NCBI GenBank assembly: GCA_937915965.1
Contig: CALGHC010000735.1
Span: 1-7,364, forward strand
Direction of reading: 5' to 3'
Length of the DNA stretch: 7,364 nt
DNA from: an uncultured Myxococcales bacterium
Lineage (GTDB): Bacteria > Myxococcota_A > UBA9042
In this document: positions 4,989 through 7,364 of the stretch, piece by piece
Numbering within the stretch: position 1 is the first letter of the stretch
How the letters are laid out: each line of letters begins with the position of its first letter
The notes under the pieces: generated by a model
Databases searched by the model: none
Told to the model about the DNA's origin: nothing
The model's input: the letters and a program-made list of their open reading frames with translations, nothing else
Program-made: the position numbers and the translations under genes

Positions 4989-7364
4989 CTACTCCTCGAC
5001 GATCACGGTCTTCGGCCCCAACGTTCCGGTAGGCTGCGGCCGATCGGCGAAGACATCGGCGATCGTCACCTTCGAGACCGCCGGATCCTTGCTCACCGTC
5101 AGCCCACGCTCGGTCAGCGGAAACTCCTCGGTTCCTCCCCACTGTCCTTCGTTCTTCGGCAATCCAATCGTGTATTTGTAGCGCAGCTCCGAACCCCGCT
5201 GGAAGTCGAAGATGCCTGTCCAGATGCCGTCGCCGGCCTTGGCGTCGCCCTCCTTGCCGTCGTCGCGCAGGGCGACCTTGTTCGGCACCCACTTCGCCTT
5301 CATGCCGAGCTTGGGGTGGTTGCCGGTGATGTAGACGACGCCGTTGCCGTTGGGCGGTGGCGGCGTCGTGATCGCCCCAAAGGTGTCGATCGCGACCTGA
5401 TCGCCGGTCGCGTCGCACTCGAACGTCAGGAACACAGCCGCGGTCGGATCCTCGACGAGCTGCTTGCCCTCCAGCGATGGCGCCGAATCCTCAGCCGTTG
5501 CCCCCTTGCCAAAGACCAGCCGCATCTCGATCGGGTCGCCCTCGACGATGCCGAGGTCCGCCCAAGGAATGACGATCTCGAGCAGCTTGCCGCCCGGCAG
5601 GGGGCCGGCGACCGTGCCTGTGAATGCACTCTTGGCGATCTGCGGCCAGGCCGTCTTGCCATCCGACTTGCGCAGCTCCGGCGACGCGGTCCCACCGCTG
5701 AAGCTGATCAGCAGCTCGCGCGCCGCGCCCTTTGACTTGAAGCCGAGCGCGTCGCCCGTGCGGGTCGTCGTCAGCGCCGGCTGCTCTTGGACAACGCCGG
5801 TCGTGGCGTCGACGATGTGCTTGTGCGACAGATAGACAGCCAGCCAGGCGCCGTTCGTCTTGCCGGGGTTCGACAGATCCCAGTTGTGCTGAATCCCGAC
5901 GTACAGCCCCTTCGTGCCGGCGCCGTAGTAGATCGTCGAGATCCAATCCGTCGGGCTCGCCTCTGCGCCAGCGGTGTCGCTGTCGAAGAAGAAGCCGCCC
6001 TTGGTCGTCCACTCGGTCTCGTTGGGCACGAACTTGCCGTCGAGCACAGGCGGTGGCTCGAGCGGCCCCAGCGGCATCTGCGGGCTCGCCTGGATGATCG
6101 GTTTGAACTCCGGCAGCTCGAACTCTGCCTTGCCCTGCAACTTCAGCGCGGCGTTCATGTGCTGGTAGACCCCAGCGAGGTGGGTGCGGAACGCCTGGTC
6201 GAAGGGCGTGTCGTCATTCGACGGGCTGGTCATGTCGGCGCCATACCACCAGAACCAATCCGATCCTTCGGCTCCGTACATCTCGTCAAATGCCAGCCAG
6301 ATGTGCCACTCAATCGTGTTTGGCGTTGACGGTAGCGGCAGATACGGGTCGGGCTGCTTGAGGCCCGACTTGGCCAGATCGCTGCGCGCCTGCAGAAGGT
6401 ACGCCCAGGCGGCGTTCTCTTCGCTCTCGCCGATCCAGATGTTGAAGTTGCCGCCGATCCAGCTGCCCGGGTAGAGGGGCTCGAGCTCGGGCAGATCCTT
6501 GGTGGGGTGGGCCGGCACGTTCCGCTTGGGATTGCCCAGCAGGTACTCCGAGCCTGAGACCGAGATGATCTCGCCGGCGGCGTGCAGCTGCATCAGCTTG
6601 CCATAGAGGGCGTGGAAGAAGCCCTTGCCGTCGTGCTCCTTGCTGAAGGTCTCCCAAGCGTTCTCGCCATCGAGGACCAGCGTGATGACGCGATCGTCGG
6701 CGCCAAATGGCGGCGCTTGCGCGGCGACGTTGGTGACCAGGTCGTTGGCGGCGTCCGGACCGGTCATGCCCTGGTACTTGAAGCCCATGTCGTTCGACTG
6801 GCTGGTGTTTCGGAAGAAGACCGCCATCTCGTCGCTCGTGCCGCCGCCGCTACCCTTTTGCGTGTCGATGTCGACCTTCCACGGGTGCTGGGGCGCGCCG
6901 TAGGTCCAGCCGCCGGACTTCTCCATCACCTGCTGGTCGGTCGCGACCCACTGGATGCCGTGCTTGACAAAGTGCTCGACGACCGACTCGGCGACCGAGC
7001 CCTCGCCGGGCCACATCCCGCGTGGTTTTGCGCCAAAGACGCCCTCGAAATAGGCCACCGCTCGCCCTACCTGTGCGGCCGCGTCTTGGGGGTAGCTGAA
7101 CTTCTGCGCCGGCTTCGGGTCGAATGGCTGTCCCGGACCCATCAGGTCGGTGTCCTGAATCAGCGGCAGGATGGGGTGATAGAACGGCGTCGTCGTCAGC
7201 TCAATCTGGCCGGTGTGCGCATCCGGGTCGTAGGCGAGCTGTTTGTGAATGGGGATCACCGCCGCCATGATCTTGTATTCCTCGGCGACGATGCGGTTGG
7301 CGAGCTGCTCGGAGAGCGGCACCTTCAGCGTGAAGGTGCCGTCCGGATGGGCCTCAAGCACGTC
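4989..7364 (-). CDS. GH57 amylopullulanase-like glycoside hydrolase with DOMON-like and CBM20-like modules (N-terminus outside window)
   Basis: The enzyme is expected to hydrolyse alpha-glucans (starch, glycogen, pullulan). Residues are counted from the GTG at 7361; the frame is open to the right edge, so the start and the family HQP motif lie outside. GH57 motifs appear in order: GQIELTTTPFYHPI (51-64), GMWPGEG with probable nucleophile E120, LVLDGENAWE with probable acid/base D231, and AEGSDWFWWYG (364-374). The LDGEN.WE form is typical of the amylopullulanase branch. Residues about 440-655 form a beta-rich module resembling the DOMON/glucodextranase C-terminal module that follows GH57 in archaeal amylopullulanases. 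A PPPP linker leads to a C-terminal CBM20-like module (about 674-770) with VVYITGN..KLG, DDG..GD..AGDGIW and ELRYKYT, including W691, W714 and W741 as possible sugar-stacking residues. An extracellular or periplasmic site is likely from these modules, but the signal peptide is not visible. The gene converges on the OmpA-like gene, with stop TAG at 4991-4989. Confidence 0.93.
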   Translation of the reverse strand, partial: DVLEAHPDGTFTLKVPLSEQLANRIVAEEYKIMAAVIPIHKQLAYDPDAHTGQIELTTTPFYHPILPLIQDTDLMGPGQPFDPKPAQKFSYPQDAAAQVGRAVAYFEGVFGAKPRGMWPGEGSVAESVVEHFVKHGIQWVATDQQVMEKSGGWTYGAPQHPWKVDIDTQKGSGGGTSDEMAVFFRNTSQSNDMGFKYQGMTGPDAANDLVTNVAAQAPPFGADDRVITLVLDGENAWETFSKEHDGKGFFHALYGKLMQLHAAGEIISVSGSEYLLGNPKRNVPAHPTKDLPELEPLYPGSWIGGNFNIWIGESEENAAWAYLLQARSDLAKSGLKQPDPYLPLPSTPNTIEWHIWLAFDEMYGAEGSDWFWWYGADMTSPSNDDTPFDQAFRTHLAGVYQHMNAALKLQGKAEFELPEFKPIIQASPQMPLGPLEPPPVLDGKFVPNETEWTTKGGFFFDSDTAGAEASPTDWISTIYYGAGTKGLYVGIQHNWDLSNPGKTNGAWLAVYLSHKHIVDATTGVVQEQPALTTTRTGDALGFKSKGAARELLISFSGGTASPELRKSDGKTAWPQIAKSAFTGTVAGPLPGGKLLEIVIPWADLGIVEGDPIEMRLVFGKGATAEDSAPSLEGKQLVEDPTAAVFLTFECDATGDQVAIDTFGAITTPPPPNGNGVVYITGNHPKLGMKAKWVPNKVALRDDGKEGDAKAGDGIWTGIFDFQRGSELRYKYTIGLPKNEGQWGGTEEFPLTERGLTVSKDPAVSKVTIADVFADRPQPTGTLGPKTVIVEE

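Noticed and set aside
4386..5735. A 449-codon + strand frame running from the OmpA-like gene across the junction into the GH57 gene.
   Set aside because: It overlaps two well-supported genes in another frame or strand and has shadow-like Arg-rich composition with no recognisable motif.

Overview
The window is high-GC DNA with strong third-position G/C bias, and it holds two complete genes and two genes cut by the window edges. A periplasmic or lipoprotein-type PQQ propeller protein, an acyl-CoA dehydrogenase, an OmpA-family protein carrying thrombospondin type 3 repeats, and a multidomain family 57 glycoside hydrolase together suggest a Gram-negative bacterium of the Myxococcota / former Deltaproteobacteria type. 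This assignment is inferred from gene content and style. No phylogenetic marker is present.

Layout, left to right. Positions 1-1953 (+) hold the 3' part of a PQQ-like beta-propeller protein. Its reading frame is open to the left edge and includes a lipoprotein-like signal segment, so its start lies outside the window. Positions 1954-2070 hold a short tandem repeat array (14-bp unit) inside a stretch that lacks T on the + strand. The array ends at the Shine-Dalgarno sequence of the next gene. Positions 2071-3204 (+) encode an acyl-CoA dehydrogenase whose catalytic glutamate appears to sit at the isovaleryl/long-chain-type position. Positions 3205-3342 are a spacer with a locally AT-richer patch, probably the promoter of the next gene. 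Positions 3343-4923 (+) encode an outer-membrane OmpA-like protein: signal peptide, N-terminal beta-barrel, five thrombospondin type 3 repeats and a C-terminal peptidoglycan-binding domain. Positions 4924-4988 are a short convergent junction packed with small repeats. Positions 4989-7364 (-) encode most of a GH57 amylopullulanase-like enzyme followed by a DOMON/glucodextranase-C-like module and a C-terminal CBM20-like starch-binding module. Its N-terminus lies beyond the right edge.

The genes do not form an obvious single pathway. The propeller protein and the acyl-CoA dehydrogenase could be co-transcribed, since they share a strand and have a 117-nt gap. The OmpA-like gene probably has its own promoter, and the GH57 gene is convergent and independent. 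No CRISPR array, tRNA, rRNA, insertion sequence or phage gene was seen. I found no convincing new multi-gene system. The most unusual signal is the T-free repetitive leader before the acyl-CoA dehydrogenase gene.
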